Source of the DNA: Paenibacillus harenae DSM 16969
Lineage (GTDB): Bacteria > Bacillota > Bacilli > Paenibacillales > Paenibacillaceae
Direction: 5' to 3'
Assembly: GCF_000422465.1 (NCBI RefSeq)
Contig: NZ_KE383843.1
Location: 398,399 to 462,398 of the forward strand
Length of the DNA stretch: 64,000 nucleotides
Each line of letters starts with the position of its first letter. Position 1 is the first letter of the stretch. Shown here one piece after another: positions 55,555-63,511 of the stretch. The notes below the pieces were generated by a model. It was given only the letters and a program-made list of their open reading frames with translations. It was not told the origin of the DNA and did no database searches. Both the position numbers and the translations under genes were made by a program.

Positions 55555-56688
55555 TCAAAATCCTTTCTCATTATCGAACAGGCCGTAGCTTGAGAAGAAG
55601 GAATCACGGAAATCTAACAGCCGATCCTCCATAATCGCTTGCCGGACGTCCCGCATGAGTTGCAGTAAGAAATGCAAATTGTGATATGTTGTCAGTCGCA
55701 TGCCGAAAGTCTCATCCGCCTTGATCAGATGCCGTATGTAGGCCCTGGAATAATTCGTACACGTATAACAGGCGCATTCCGGATCTAACGGACCAAAATC
55801 TTCGGCGTATTTCGCATTGCGAATGACTAATCTTCCCTGGCTCGTCATCGTTGTCCCATTGCGGGCAATACGGGTCGGGAGAACGCAGTCGAACATGTCG
55901 ATTCCGCGGATAGCCCCTTCGATTAAAGCATCCGGAGAGCCGACTCCCATTAAATAACGAGGTTTGCCAGCGGGTAAAACGGGAACCGTATAATCAAGCA
56001 CTTCATACATCAAATGCTTGGGCTCGCCTACGCTCAGTCCACCAATAGCATACCCCGGGAAATCCATGGAAGTCAAATCATTTGCGCTCTGAATACGCAA
56101 ATCTTTATACATGCCGCCTTGAACGATGGCGAATAAGCCTTGATCCTGCGGTCTCGCATGCGCCTCCAAGCAGCGCTCCGCCCACCTGGTCGTTCTCTCC
56201 AGCGATTTCTTCACGTACTCGTGCTCGGCTGGAAACGGCGGACACTCGTCAAAGGCCATCATAATATCGGAGCCAAGCGCGTTTTGGATTTCCATCGCAA
56301 CCTCGGGGGACAGAAATTTTTTGTCTCCGTTCAGATGCGAACGAAAGTGTACGCCCTCTTCGGTAATTTTGCGCATCTCGCTAAGGCTGAACACTTGAAA
56401 ACCGCCGCTGTCGGTAAGAATCGGACGATCCCAATTCATGAATTTATGAAGTCCGCCCGCCTGCTTCACGATCTCATGTCCCGGGCGAAGGAACAAGTGG
56501 TACGTATTGCTCAAAATAATATGAGCGTCCATCGTCTTCAATTCTTCCGGGCTCATCGTCTTCACGGTCGCCTGCGTGCCGACCGGCATAAACGCCGGCG
56601 TCTCGATGACGCCATGCGGGGTATGGACACGGCCGAGACGTGCTCCGGATTGCTTGCATTGTTTGATTAATTCATATTTGACAGCCAC
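55555..56688 (-). CDS. tgt: tRNA-guanine transglycosylase
   Basis: Exchanges guanine 34 for the queuosine precursor preQ1 in tRNAs with GUN anticodons. The 377 residues have the catalytic Asp motif LTDSGGFQVFSL, the second Asp in YAIGGLSVGEP...DCVLPTRIARNG, and the zinc ligands CACYTC...H. The start is a GTG. It follows queA by 24 bases, and both belong to queuosine synthesis. Confidence 0.98.
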   Translation of the reverse strand: MAVKYELIKQCKQSGARLGRVHTPHGVIETPAFMPVGTQATVKTMSPEELKTMDAHIILSNTYHLFLRPGHEIVKQAGGLHKFMNWDRPILTDSGGFQVFSLSEMRKITEEGVHFRSHLNGDKKFLSPEVAMEIQNALGSDIMMAFDECPPFPAEHEYVKKSLERTTRWAERCLEAHARPQDQGLFAIVQGGMYKDLRIQSANDLTSMDFPGYAIGGLSVGEPKHLMYEVLDYTVPVLPAGKPRYLMGVGSPDALIEGAIRGIDMFDCVLPTRIARNGTTMTSQGRLVIRNAKYAEDFGPLDPECACYTCTNYSRAYIRHLIKADETFGMRLTTYHNLHFLLQLMRDVRQAIMEDRLLDFRDSFFSSYGLFDNEKGF

Positions 56689-56712
56689 AATTCACGCTTC
56701 CTATTCTTAATG

Positions 56713-57759
56713 TTAGTAAATGAACATCGCGTCGCCGAAGCTGAAGAATCGGTATTCCTTCGCGATCGCTTCCCCGTAAGCACGCATCACCTTATCCCGC
56801 CCGGCCAACGCGCTTACAAGCATAACGAGCGTTGACTTCGGCAGATGAAAATTCGTGAGCAAGGCGTTAACGAGCTTAAACGTATAACCGGGGAAAATAA
56901 AGATGGACGTCCAGCCGCTGCATGCTTCAATTGGTTTGTCCCCGAAGCGGGCTGCCACCGTCTCCAGCGTTCTTGACGAAGTAGTACCCACGGCAATAAT
57001 ACGCGCACCGCTCTGATTGGCTTCATTTATGATCCGGGCATTCTGCTCGTCCAGCTCATAATATTCCGCATGCATCTCATGCTCCTCAACAAGCTCTACA
57101 GACATCGGGCGAAAGGTTCCAAGGCCGACATGAAGCGTTACATAGGCCAGCTTTACTCCTTTATCCTGCAGCTTCCGTAAAAAATCATCCGTAAAATGAA
57201 GACCCGCCGTCGGCGCGGCTGCCGATCCTGCATGCTTCGAATAGACGGTCTGATACCGCTCGCGCTCCTCTAATCTCTCTTTGATATAAGGCGGCAGAGG
57301 CATCTCGCCCAGCCGGTCCAGCAGCTCCTGGAATATGCCATCATACTCAAAGCGGACCGTTCGCCCGCCCATCTCGCCTTCCTGCTCGATAAACGCCCTC
57401 AGCAGCGGATTTCCCTCGCCGTCGTCGCCGAAAGAGAGCGCCGTGCCGACCTTCAACCGCTTGGCCGGCTTCCCCAGCGCTTCCCACCTGTCCTCGCCGA
57501 GCTGCTTTAGAAGAAGCAGCTCGATCTTGGCGCCGGTATCGCTTTTCATCCCCGTCAGCCGGGCTGGAATCACTCTCGTATCGTTGAGGACAAGAACATC
57601 GCCCGCGTTTATAAATTTCTCCAGATCGGTAAAGGTATGATGCGTCACTTCGCCTGTTTGTTTATCCAGGGCTAACAGTTTCGATGCCGTACGTTCGCGT
57701 AAAGGCGTCTGCGCGATCAGCCTCTCCGGCAATTGAAAATCGAACCAGTCCACATTCAT
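56713..57759 (-). CDS. queA: S-adenosylmethionine:tRNA ribosyltransferase-isomerase QueA
   Basis: Transfers the ribosyl part of S-adenosylmethionine to preQ1 in tRNA to make epoxyqueuosine. The 348 residues include DFQLPERLIAQTPL, LNDTRVIPARL, GSAAAPTAGLHFT and THHTF, all typical. It starts at an ATG nine bases after the stop of the SpoIID/LytB gene with only a weak ribosome site, so it may be translated by coupling. Tgt follows. Confidence 0.98.
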   Translation of the reverse strand: MNVDWFDFQLPERLIAQTPLRERTASKLLALDKQTGEVTHHTFTDLEKFINAGDVLVLNDTRVIPARLTGMKSDTGAKIELLLLKQLGEDRWEALGKPAKRLKVGTALSFGDDGEGNPLLRAFIEQEGEMGGRTVRFEYDGIFQELLDRLGEMPLPPYIKERLEERERYQTVYSKHAGSAAAPTAGLHFTDDFLRKLQDKGVKLAYVTLHVGLGTFRPMSVELVEEHEMHAEYYELDEQNARIINEANQSGARIIAVGTTSSRTLETVAARFGDKPIEACSGWTSIFIFPGYTFKLVNALLTNFHLPKSTLVMLVSALAGRDKVMRAYGEAIAKEYRFFSFGDAMFIY

Positions 57760-57768
57760 CTCGTTTAA

Positions 57769-59895
57769 TCATTCCTTAGCGATGGTGACATCTTTGTAAT
57801 AGTATTTCAAAATATATTGATAGTCATACCCTTGCTGCGCAAGGCTTAACGCTCCATACTGCGACATGCCGAGCCCGTGCCCGAATCCTGTGCCGACGAA
57901 ACGGAAGGAAGGTTCCTTCGTTGAAGGGCGGATATTTCCGTCGCCGTCCATTATAAACAGATTGGCATTAACGGCTTCCGATACTTTGCCTCCAGCGCTT
58001 ATGGTGTATACCGGGGCAGATTCGGATGTCTTCGTTCTTGTTGAAGAGCCTGCTCCCTGCATGGCGACTTTAGCTGTCTCATCGATCTCAAACAATGTGC
58101 TCGGAAGGGAGCCCTGCGCGCCTAATGCGCCGCGAAGCGAATCGGGGCTGCCGACGTCCACCTTCTGCCCGTTCGCCGTGACTGCGACTGCCCGGCCGGA
58201 TGCTCCGCGCTGGCTCACCTCAAGCGTGTAGATCGGACCGGCAATAGCTGTTTTTGCTTTGGAGTTAATAACCGTCGACATTTCCTGTGCGGTAAACGGT
58301 CCTCGAACCCATGTCATGGCGTTGGACTCGATTGTTTTCTCCAAAACGACCACTTCCGTCCCGCTGTCCGCCTGACCGATCAGCGGGACGGTATCTTGTA
58401 TAACCGGATGCTTCCGCACCTTTGTTCCGTTTGTATTCACCTGCATAATCTTGCTTCCTGCTGCTGTAGCACGTCCTGTATCAGCAAGAAGATCATCCCG
58501 GATGTAGCCAATCGCTCCGCTTGGGAGGAGCACTCTGAACCAGCTGTGCAGACCGGCCTCCGACGAGCTGTCGGAACTTTTAACCGGCTGCAGGTACGGC
58601 ACCTGATTATTCCAAATTTCTTTCGCATCAGCGGTCATTCCGCCGGCATTTGAAGAGTACAACGCCTCAATCGCTTTGCCGTTATAGAGGATAACCTCGC
58701 CTGCTGTCGCGTCTACGGCAGCGATCGTGGAAGGAGTCTCTGAGCCCGTTCCGTAATAAGCCTGGCTTAATGTCGTGTCAACGACATGCGCGATTTGGAA
58801 GGCGAAACCCTTGTTAAGGACAAAGGAGCGTGCGGCTACCGCCTGTGCCTTCAATGCCTCAGCCGGCCATGTCGGATACATCTCCACCCCGACGACCGAA
58901 TACAAGTATTGTTCGAACGGCAGCTCGTTCACGACAGCCATTCGGCCGTTTAGAACGCTCAGCTCGAACATGCCGCGGTACGAACGACCGCTTCTTTCGC
59001 TCAGCTTAATCGGCGAAGAATCGGCTGATGTCAGGGACACCTTCGTCCCGGTTCCCCCGAAAGCGTATAGCTCCAAGCTGCTTTCGGCTTTACCGCTGAC
59101 GGAATGATCGTTCCGAAGAAGCATATAGGCCGACTGCGCGTCAGCCTCTGCCAAGCCTGCTCCTCCGGTTGCTTTAGCCGCTGCCGCCTTAACGATTTGC
59201 AGCTCCGCGTCCGTAACGGCCGCGCCAACCATAACCGAGTATCCGACTGCTCCGTTCTGCAAGAAGCGTACCGCTACGAAAGCATCAAGCCCAACGGCTC
59301 CGAAGCCGTTTGCCGCTGTGATTGCGGCTGTTTTGTTTGCGAGCGCCCTGGTCTCGAGATGCAGCGGGCCTTGCAGCTTCGCCTGGAAGCCCCCTGCGAG
59401 TCCGGCCAGCTCGCTGTCGGACGCCCATTTGGCCTGTGCGGCTGTCGCTTCCGCCGCTGTCTGGTATGTACCTTCGATGACTTGATAAATAATTGCCCCG
59501 TTTTTGGATATTGACGTCAGATACGCCGCCCCCTTGAGGGCTTGTACCCGTTTGAAAACGGCGTGCGCCGTTGCAAAGTTCGATGATTCAAACAGCATTA
59601 CCTTATAATTGTCCGCCGCAAAGCGGATTTGAGCCGATGCGGCTACTTGAAACCAGTCGGTTACGCCGTCAGGCTGTCTCGTTCCTACAGCAATTCCGCC
59701 TGTGGACGAAAAGGTCGCCGCTGCCGTCGTATCGTCATATTTACCGGGCAGCTTCATATAAATGGCAACCCGGATATCATCGAGCTTCGGTACGGCCGCC
59801 CGTGCAGGCGAAGCCGTCCATGCCGAAGCAAGCAGCAAAAACGTAACGGATAAAAGAATAAATCGGGTAATCGATCGTGATCTTGTTCTAGTCAT
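57769..59895 (-). CDS. SpoIID/LytB-domain protein
   Basis: A secreted or membrane-bound protein of 708 residues. A signal peptide or anchor (about 10-33, ending SPARA) is followed by a large N-terminal region with two SPOR-like repeats (about 80-260). The SpoIID domain follows (NELPFEQYLYSVVGVEMYP, LKAQAVAARSFVL, ending VGTGFGHGLGMSQYGALSLAQ). SpoIID is a lytic transglycosylase of engulfment and LytB modifies an autolysin; the 708-residue length is nearer LytB. An SH3-like segment (about 475-540) splits the domain. The ATG at 59893-59895 follows GGAAGGAG. It overlaps the DCC gene by 8 bases. Confidence 0.9.
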   Translation of the reverse strand: MTRTRSRSITRFILLSVTFLLLASAWTASPARAAVPKLDDIRVAIYMKLPGKYDDTTAAATFSSTGGIAVGTRQPDGVTDWFQVAASAQIRFAADNYKVMLFESSNFATAHAVFKRVQALKGAAYLTSISKNGAIIYQVIEGTYQTAAEATAAQAKWASDSELAGLAGGFQAKLQGPLHLETRALANKTAAITAANGFGAVGLDAFVAVRFLQNGAVGYSVMVGAAVTDAELQIVKAAAAKATGGAGLAEADAQSAYMLLRNDHSVSGKAESSLELYAFGGTGTKVSLTSADSSPIKLSERSGRSYRGMFELSVLNGRMAVVNELPFEQYLYSVVGVEMYPTWPAEALKAQAVAARSFVLNKGFAFQIAHVVDTTLSQAYYGTGSETPSTIAAVDATAGEVILYNGKAIEALYSSNAGGMTADAKEIWNNQVPYLQPVKSSDSSSEAGLHSWFRVLLPSGAIGYIRDDLLADTGRATAAGSKIMQVNTNGTKVRKHPVIQDTVPLIGQADSGTEVVVLEKTIESNAMTWVRGPFTAQEMSTVINSKAKTAIAGPIYTLEVSQRGASGRAVAVTANGQKVDVGSPDSLRGALGAQGSLPSTLFEIDETAKVAMQGAGSSTRTKTSESAPVYTISAGGKVSEAVNANLFIMDGDGNIRPSTKEPSFRFVGTGFGHGLGMSQYGALSLAQQGYDYQYILKYYYKDVTIAKE

Positions 59896-60358
59896 GCTTA
59901 TTTTCTCCTTCCTGTCTTTCCGGCAGCTCGCATCCGTGTACGGAGCAGCTTTCCTCCGCAGAGCCAAACCAATCGTATCTTCTGACTGCCACATAGCGAT
60001 AAAGCCGGTCCGCGAGCCTCTTCATCCCCGGTATTCGATAGCAAGCGGAAATCCATTTCAGCCCCTTCACCGTCCGCAAAATCCGAACGATGCCGTCTGC
60101 TCCTGCGAACAGGCGGCCGGACTCGTCGGCAACGTGAATTTTCTCGTACAACGCTTCAGTTGCCAGCTTTTCAATGCCAGGCGCAAGCCGACGCTCCTTG
60201 CCCGCATTTTCGATTTGTTGAATGGGAATGAACAACAGCTCACAATCCGCAGGCAAGTCCTTCAGTCTGGCAACCGACGCAAGGCAGAGATTGCAGTTGC
60301 CGTCGTATATAACGTAAAGCCTCTCCCCCGGCTGCGCCTGGATCTTCTTCGCGCCCAT
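59888..60358 (-). CDS. DCC-family thiol-disulfide oxidoreductase-like protein
   Basis: A 156-residue protein of the DUF393/DCC family. The defining DxxCxxC motif is seen as YDGNCNLC at about residue 18-25, in a thioredoxin-like fold with IPIQQIENA and an aromatic RxYxxVAxRRYDWFG end. Members are presumed redox proteins but are hardly studied. The tail carries two further cysteines (SCSVHGC). It sits six bases after ruvB and overlaps the SpoIID/LytB gene by eight bases, so it is an operon member by coupling. Confidence 0.85.
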   Translation of the reverse strand: MGAKKIQAQPGERLYVIYDGNCNLCLASVARLKDLPADCELLFIPIQQIENAGKERRLAPGIEKLATEALYEKIHVADESGRLFAGADGIVRILRTVKGLKWISACYRIPGMKRLADRLYRYVAVRRYDWFGSAEESCSVHGCELPERQEGENKHD

Positions 60359-60364
60359 GTCCGG

Positions 60365-61390
60365 CTACCTCCCCGGCATAGGCAAGCCGAGATGCCGGTA
60401 TGCGCTTTCCGTTGCAATTCTTCCCCGCGGCGTTCGCTGCAGGAAGCCGATTTGCATCAAATACGGCTCGTATACGTCTTCGATGGTCTGGCTTTCCTCC
60501 CCGATTGTTGCCGCAATCGTGTCGAGTCCGACCGGCCTTCCGGCAAAGCTGGTCATCATCGCATGCAGCATTTTGTGATCGATGCTGTCAAGGCCCATCG
60601 GATCGACCTGAAGCAGCTCCAGCGCGGACCTTGCGATATCATGCGTAATGACGCCGTCGCCGCGAACCTGGGCAAAATCGCGGACGCGCTTCAGCAGCCG
60701 GTTCGCGATCCTCGGAGTCCCGCGGGAGCGCATGGCGATTTCGGAAGCGGCTTCTCCTACGATGCTGACGTTTAAAATTTCGGATGCCCTCGAGACGATA
60801 AACGCAAGCTCGTCAACCGTATAAAATTCCAGTCTGCTGACGACCCCGAACCGGTCCCTCAGCGGAGCGGAGAGCAACCCCGCCCTTGTCGTAGCCCCGA
60901 TAAGCGTAAACGGGGGCAAATCGAGCCTGACCGAGCGGGCGCTCGGCCCTTTGCCGATCATGATATCGAGCGCAAAGTCCTCCATGGCCGGATACAGCAC
61001 TTCTTCTACCGTACGGTGCAAGCGATGAATTTCGTCGATAAATAAAACGTCGCCCTCCTGCAAATTCGTCAACAGCGCAGCCAAATCGCCCGGACGTTCA
61101 ATGGCAGGACCGGATGTTGTGCGTAAATGAACGCCGAGCTCGTTCGCGATAATATTGGATAAGGTCGTTTTCCCAAGCCCCGGCGGACCGTACAGCAGCA
61201 CATGATCCAGCGCTTCCTTGCGCATTTTCGCCGCTTCAATATAAATCTTCAAATTTTCCTTGACCTTCGTTTGCCCGATATATTCAGCCAAGTAGCGGGG
61301 ACGCAGGCTAAGCTCCACCGCTTGGTCTTCCATCATAAGGTTTGCGGAAATGATTCTATCATCCAACCTTCGTTCATCTCCTTCCGTCAA
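60365..61390 (-). CDS. ruvB: Holliday junction branch migration helicase RuvB
   Basis: The AAA+ motor that drives branch migration with RuvA. The 341 residues hold Walker A GPPGLGKTT, Walker B FIDEIHRL, sensor GATTRAG and the C-terminal winged helix (PYLMQIGFLQRTPRGRIAT). The ATG overlaps the ruvA stop by four bases. Confidence 0.99.
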   Translation of the reverse strand: MTEGDERRLDDRIISANLMMEDQAVELSLRPRYLAEYIGQTKVKENLKIYIEAAKMRKEALDHVLLYGPPGLGKTTLSNIIANELGVHLRTTSGPAIERPGDLAALLTNLQEGDVLFIDEIHRLHRTVEEVLYPAMEDFALDIMIGKGPSARSVRLDLPPFTLIGATTRAGLLSAPLRDRFGVVSRLEFYTVDELAFIVSRASEILNVSIVGEAASEIAMRSRGTPRIANRLLKRVRDFAQVRGDGVITHDIARSALELLQVDPMGLDSIDHKMLHAMMTSFAGRPVGLDTIAATIGEESQTIEDVYEPYLMQIGFLQRTPRGRIATESAYRHLGLPMPGR

Positions 61391-62022
61391 CCTTTAAAAA
61401 GCTGCTGCAGCGCCCTCTTCATCAAAGAATCGACCGTCTCCTCGGCGGTTATGCTGCTCTGCAGGCCGTTCCACGCCTTATCCAGCTCTGCCGCCGTATA
61501 TCCAAGCGCAGCCAGCGCCTCGCGCGCTTCCTGCCACGCCGTACCGGCTCCCTGGCCCGTGTTCTTGCCGTCCGAAAGGTCCATGGCAATGCCGGCGGCG
61601 GTTAATAAACCTCCGTCCAGTCCGGCGCCGATCAGCTTATCCTTCAGATCAAGAATCATCCGCTGGGCTGTTTTTTTGCCGATGCCCGGCAGCTTGGTCA
61701 GAAATGCGATGTTCTCCTGCTGGATAGCGGCGATAACAGCATCCGGCCGGCCGCCGGATAGGATGCCCAGCGCAACGCGCGGCCCGATTCCCGATACCTC
61801 GAGCAGCTTGCGGAACAGCTTCTGCTCCTCCCTCGTCTCGAAGCCGAACAGCAGAATCGCATCCTCGCGCACGTTATGATGAATAAACACGGTTACGGGC
61901 TCTTCTTTCTTCGCAAAAGCATAGGGATTTGGCGTAAATACCCGATACCCGGTATCTCTTACATCCAACACGATATATTCCGATTCCATATGCACGACAT
62001 TGCCTCTTAAAAAATCAATCAC
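61387..62022 (-). CDS. ruvA: Holliday junction DNA-binding protein RuvA
   Basis: Binds the four-way junction and loads RuvB. The 211 residues show the N-terminal OB fold (FLRGNVVHMESEYIVLDV), two helix-hairpin-helix motifs (VSGIGPRVALGIL and LPGIGKKTAQRMILDL) and the C-terminal RuvB-binding domain (about 160-211). The start is a GTG, eight bases after GAGGTG, overlapping the ruvC stop (GTGA). Confidence 0.97.
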   Translation of the reverse strand: MIDFLRGNVVHMESEYIVLDVRDTGYRVFTPNPYAFAKKEEPVTVFIHHNVREDAILLFGFETREEQKLFRKLLEVSGIGPRVALGILSGGRPDAVIAAIQQENIAFLTKLPGIGKKTAQRMILDLKDKLIGAGLDGGLLTAAGIAMDLSDGKNTGQGAGTAWQEAREALAALGYTAAELDKAWNGLQSSITAEETVDSLMKRALQQLFKG

Positions 62023-62522
62023 GAACGTTTCACCTCGTTTATTATCCCGCTCATAACCGCGGAGTGCGCATGGCAAATGGCCACAGCGAGCGCATCGGCA
62101 ACATCGTCCGGCTTCGGCACCGCTGACAGTTTTAAAAACATTTTGACCATTTCCTGCACCTGCTTCTTCTCTGCCTTCCCGTAGCCGACTACAGCCTGCT
62201 TCACCTGAAGCGGCGTATATTCACCGATCGTCAGCGCCCGCTGGGCGGCAGCCAAAATAATGGCGCCTCTCGCCTGCGCCACATCGAAAGCCGTCGTCAC
62301 GTTCCGGTTGAAAAACAGCTTCTCTACCGCAACGGCGTCCGGCTTATATTTATCCATCAAAGCGCCCGCGGACTCATAGACCTGCAGCAGCCTCTGCTCG
62401 GGAGGCGTGTCGGGCTTCGTTTGGATGGCCCCGTATTGTACGGGCGTGAGCTTATGACCGATTTTATCAATAAATCCAAACCCGACGATCGCAATGCCGG
62501 GATCTATGCCAAGAACGCGCAA
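62019..62522 (-). CDS. ruvC: Crossover junction endodeoxyribonuclease RuvC
   Basis: Resolves Holliday junctions by symmetric cleavage. The 167 residues begin with VLGIDPGIAIVGFG, with catalytic Asp7, followed by VAVEKLFFNRNVTTAFDVAQARG and the C-terminal KPDDVADALAVAICH with the acidic pair. The start is a TTG after AGGAG. It is the first gene of the operon. B. subtilis lacks ruvC and uses RecU, so its presence marks this lineage as different. Confidence 0.97.
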   Translation of the reverse strand: MRVLGIDPGIAIVGFGFIDKIGHKLTPVQYGAIQTKPDTPPEQRLLQVYESAGALMDKYKPDAVAVEKLFFNRNVTTAFDVAQARGAIILAAAQRALTIGEYTPLQVKQAVVGYGKAEKKQVQEMVKMFLKLSAVPKPDDVADALAVAICHAHSAVMSGIINEVKRS

Positions 62523-62576
62523 GTGGTCATCTCCTAAAAAGTTCTATGTAAATCTTACAACGAAAGCATCCTGTCC

Positions 62577-62605
62577 ATTATAGCAAAAGTTGGCGTGAAT
62601 GAGAA
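62577..62605 (-). promoter_or_regulatory. SigA promoter of the ruvC operon
   Basis: TTCTCA (62600-62605) and TATAAT (62577-62582) are 17 bases apart on the minus strand, about 55 bases before the ruvC start. Confidence 0.72.
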
Positions 62606-62643
62606 CGCGCGTTTGATATTTCAATCAATCGGCCAGGCAGAAT

Positions 62644-62681
62644 TAAAAAAGAAGCATAAGCTGACAGCGCTTATGCTTCTT
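62644..62681 (-). terminator. Rho-independent terminator of bofC
   Basis: AGAAGCATAAGC-GCTGTCA-GCTTATGCTTCT followed by TTTTTAATT on the minus strand, ten bases after the bofC stop. Confidence 0.9.
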
Positions 62682-62689
62682 CGCATGGA

Positions 62690-63331
62690 TTAATAAGCCG
62701 ATTTCATAACCTTCTCGTTTTTTTCAACCGCAAAATCGCTGTAGGTCGATAGGACGCTGTTGAATTCATCTATATCGCTGACCCGGATGCCATTCGCAAG
62801 TTCATCCAGCTTGTCCTGCGGAAGACTGCTCTCCATGTACCTTACGTCCAGCTGAAAGAAGGTACGAACAACCTTTTCTTTCTTCGGCGCCCCATCGTAT
62901 AACGTCAGATTTCCGCTTTTATCAACGCCAAAATACGCATTCTCCTTGCAATGCTCGGATAGATCGTCAACCTGCTGCTCGAACAACACGGCATGCTGTT
63001 CCGTATCCAGCTCTGCTCTCCACTCCTTATGAGCCTCAAGGAGCTTAACGATTTGATTAATCGTCAGACGGCCAAGCGGCTTCATTTCCTCGCCGCATAC
63101 GTATACGCGGTGAAGCTTTACGTTTAGCGGCATTTTCTGACTTTTAAGGGATTGTATAAAGCTGTCGTTATCCGATAACGCGGGAGAAGCCGCATAGCCT
63201 TTCCCGGCTTGCGGCAGGAAGAGCAGCGTGACCGCAAACAAAGCAAGCAGTACGCAGCCTAACATCCACATCGGTCTGCGTTTGCGGCGCAGTCGTTTTT
63301 TCAGGTTTTTCCAAAGGCTGAATTCCATCAT
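62690..63331 (-). CDS. bofC: BofC, intercompartmental signalling factor of sporulation
   Basis: A forespore-secreted protein that restrains the SpoIVB protease and so gates SigK activation in the mother cell. The 213 residues have a basic N-terminus, a membrane helix or signal peptide (about 22-47), the BofC N domain with VKLHRVYVCGEE and RLTINQIVKLL, and a C-terminal domain (about 140-210). Position next to ruvCAB is the conserved one. A SigG-like promoter lies 30 bases upstream, consistent with forespore expression. Two ATGs open the gene. Confidence 0.88.
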   Translation of the reverse strand: MMEFSLWKNLKKRLRRKRRPMWMLGCVLLALFAVTLLFLPQAGKGYAASPALSDNDSFIQSLKSQKMPLNVKLHRVYVCGEEMKPLGRLTINQIVKLLEAHKEWRAELDTEQHAVLFEQQVDDLSEHCKENAYFGVDKSGNLTLYDGAPKKEKVVRTFFQLDVRYMESSLPQDKLDELANGIRVSDIDEFNSVLSTYSDFAVEKNEKVMKSAY

Positions 63332-63359
63332 AAGGAAGACCCCTCTTTATCGTTTTTGA

Positions 63360-63389
63360 TAGTGTGCGCCAACATTACATAATTATTCA
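63360..63389 (-). promoter_or_regulatory. SigG-type promoter of bofC
   Basis: TGAATA (63384-63389) and CACACTA (63360-63366) are separated by 17 bases on the minus strand. The consensus in B. subtilis is close to TGAATA and CATACTA, so only one base differs. Confidence 0.7.
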
Positions 63390-63450
63390 TTACACTCCGA
63401 AATTTCTGAAGCAACTCATGAAGCTAGCTCTCCCTAAGAACGGTATTTTG

Positions 63451-63493
63451 AAAAAAGCTCCCGCACTCGCCTAATCAGGAGCGTGCAGGAGCC
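63451..63493 (-). terminator. Rho-independent terminator of the safA-like gene
   Basis: GCTCCTGCAC...GTGCGGGAGC with a TTTTTTC tract on the minus strand, about 20 bases after the stop codon. Confidence 0.85.
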
Positions 63494-63511
63494 TCGCTTG
63501 CTTATAGCTAA

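Noticed and set aside
59762..60775. Open frame of 337 codons on the plus strand across ruvB, the DCC gene and the SpoIID/LytB gene
   Set aside because: It crosses three real genes on the opposite strand and has the Arg-rich composition of an antisense frame.
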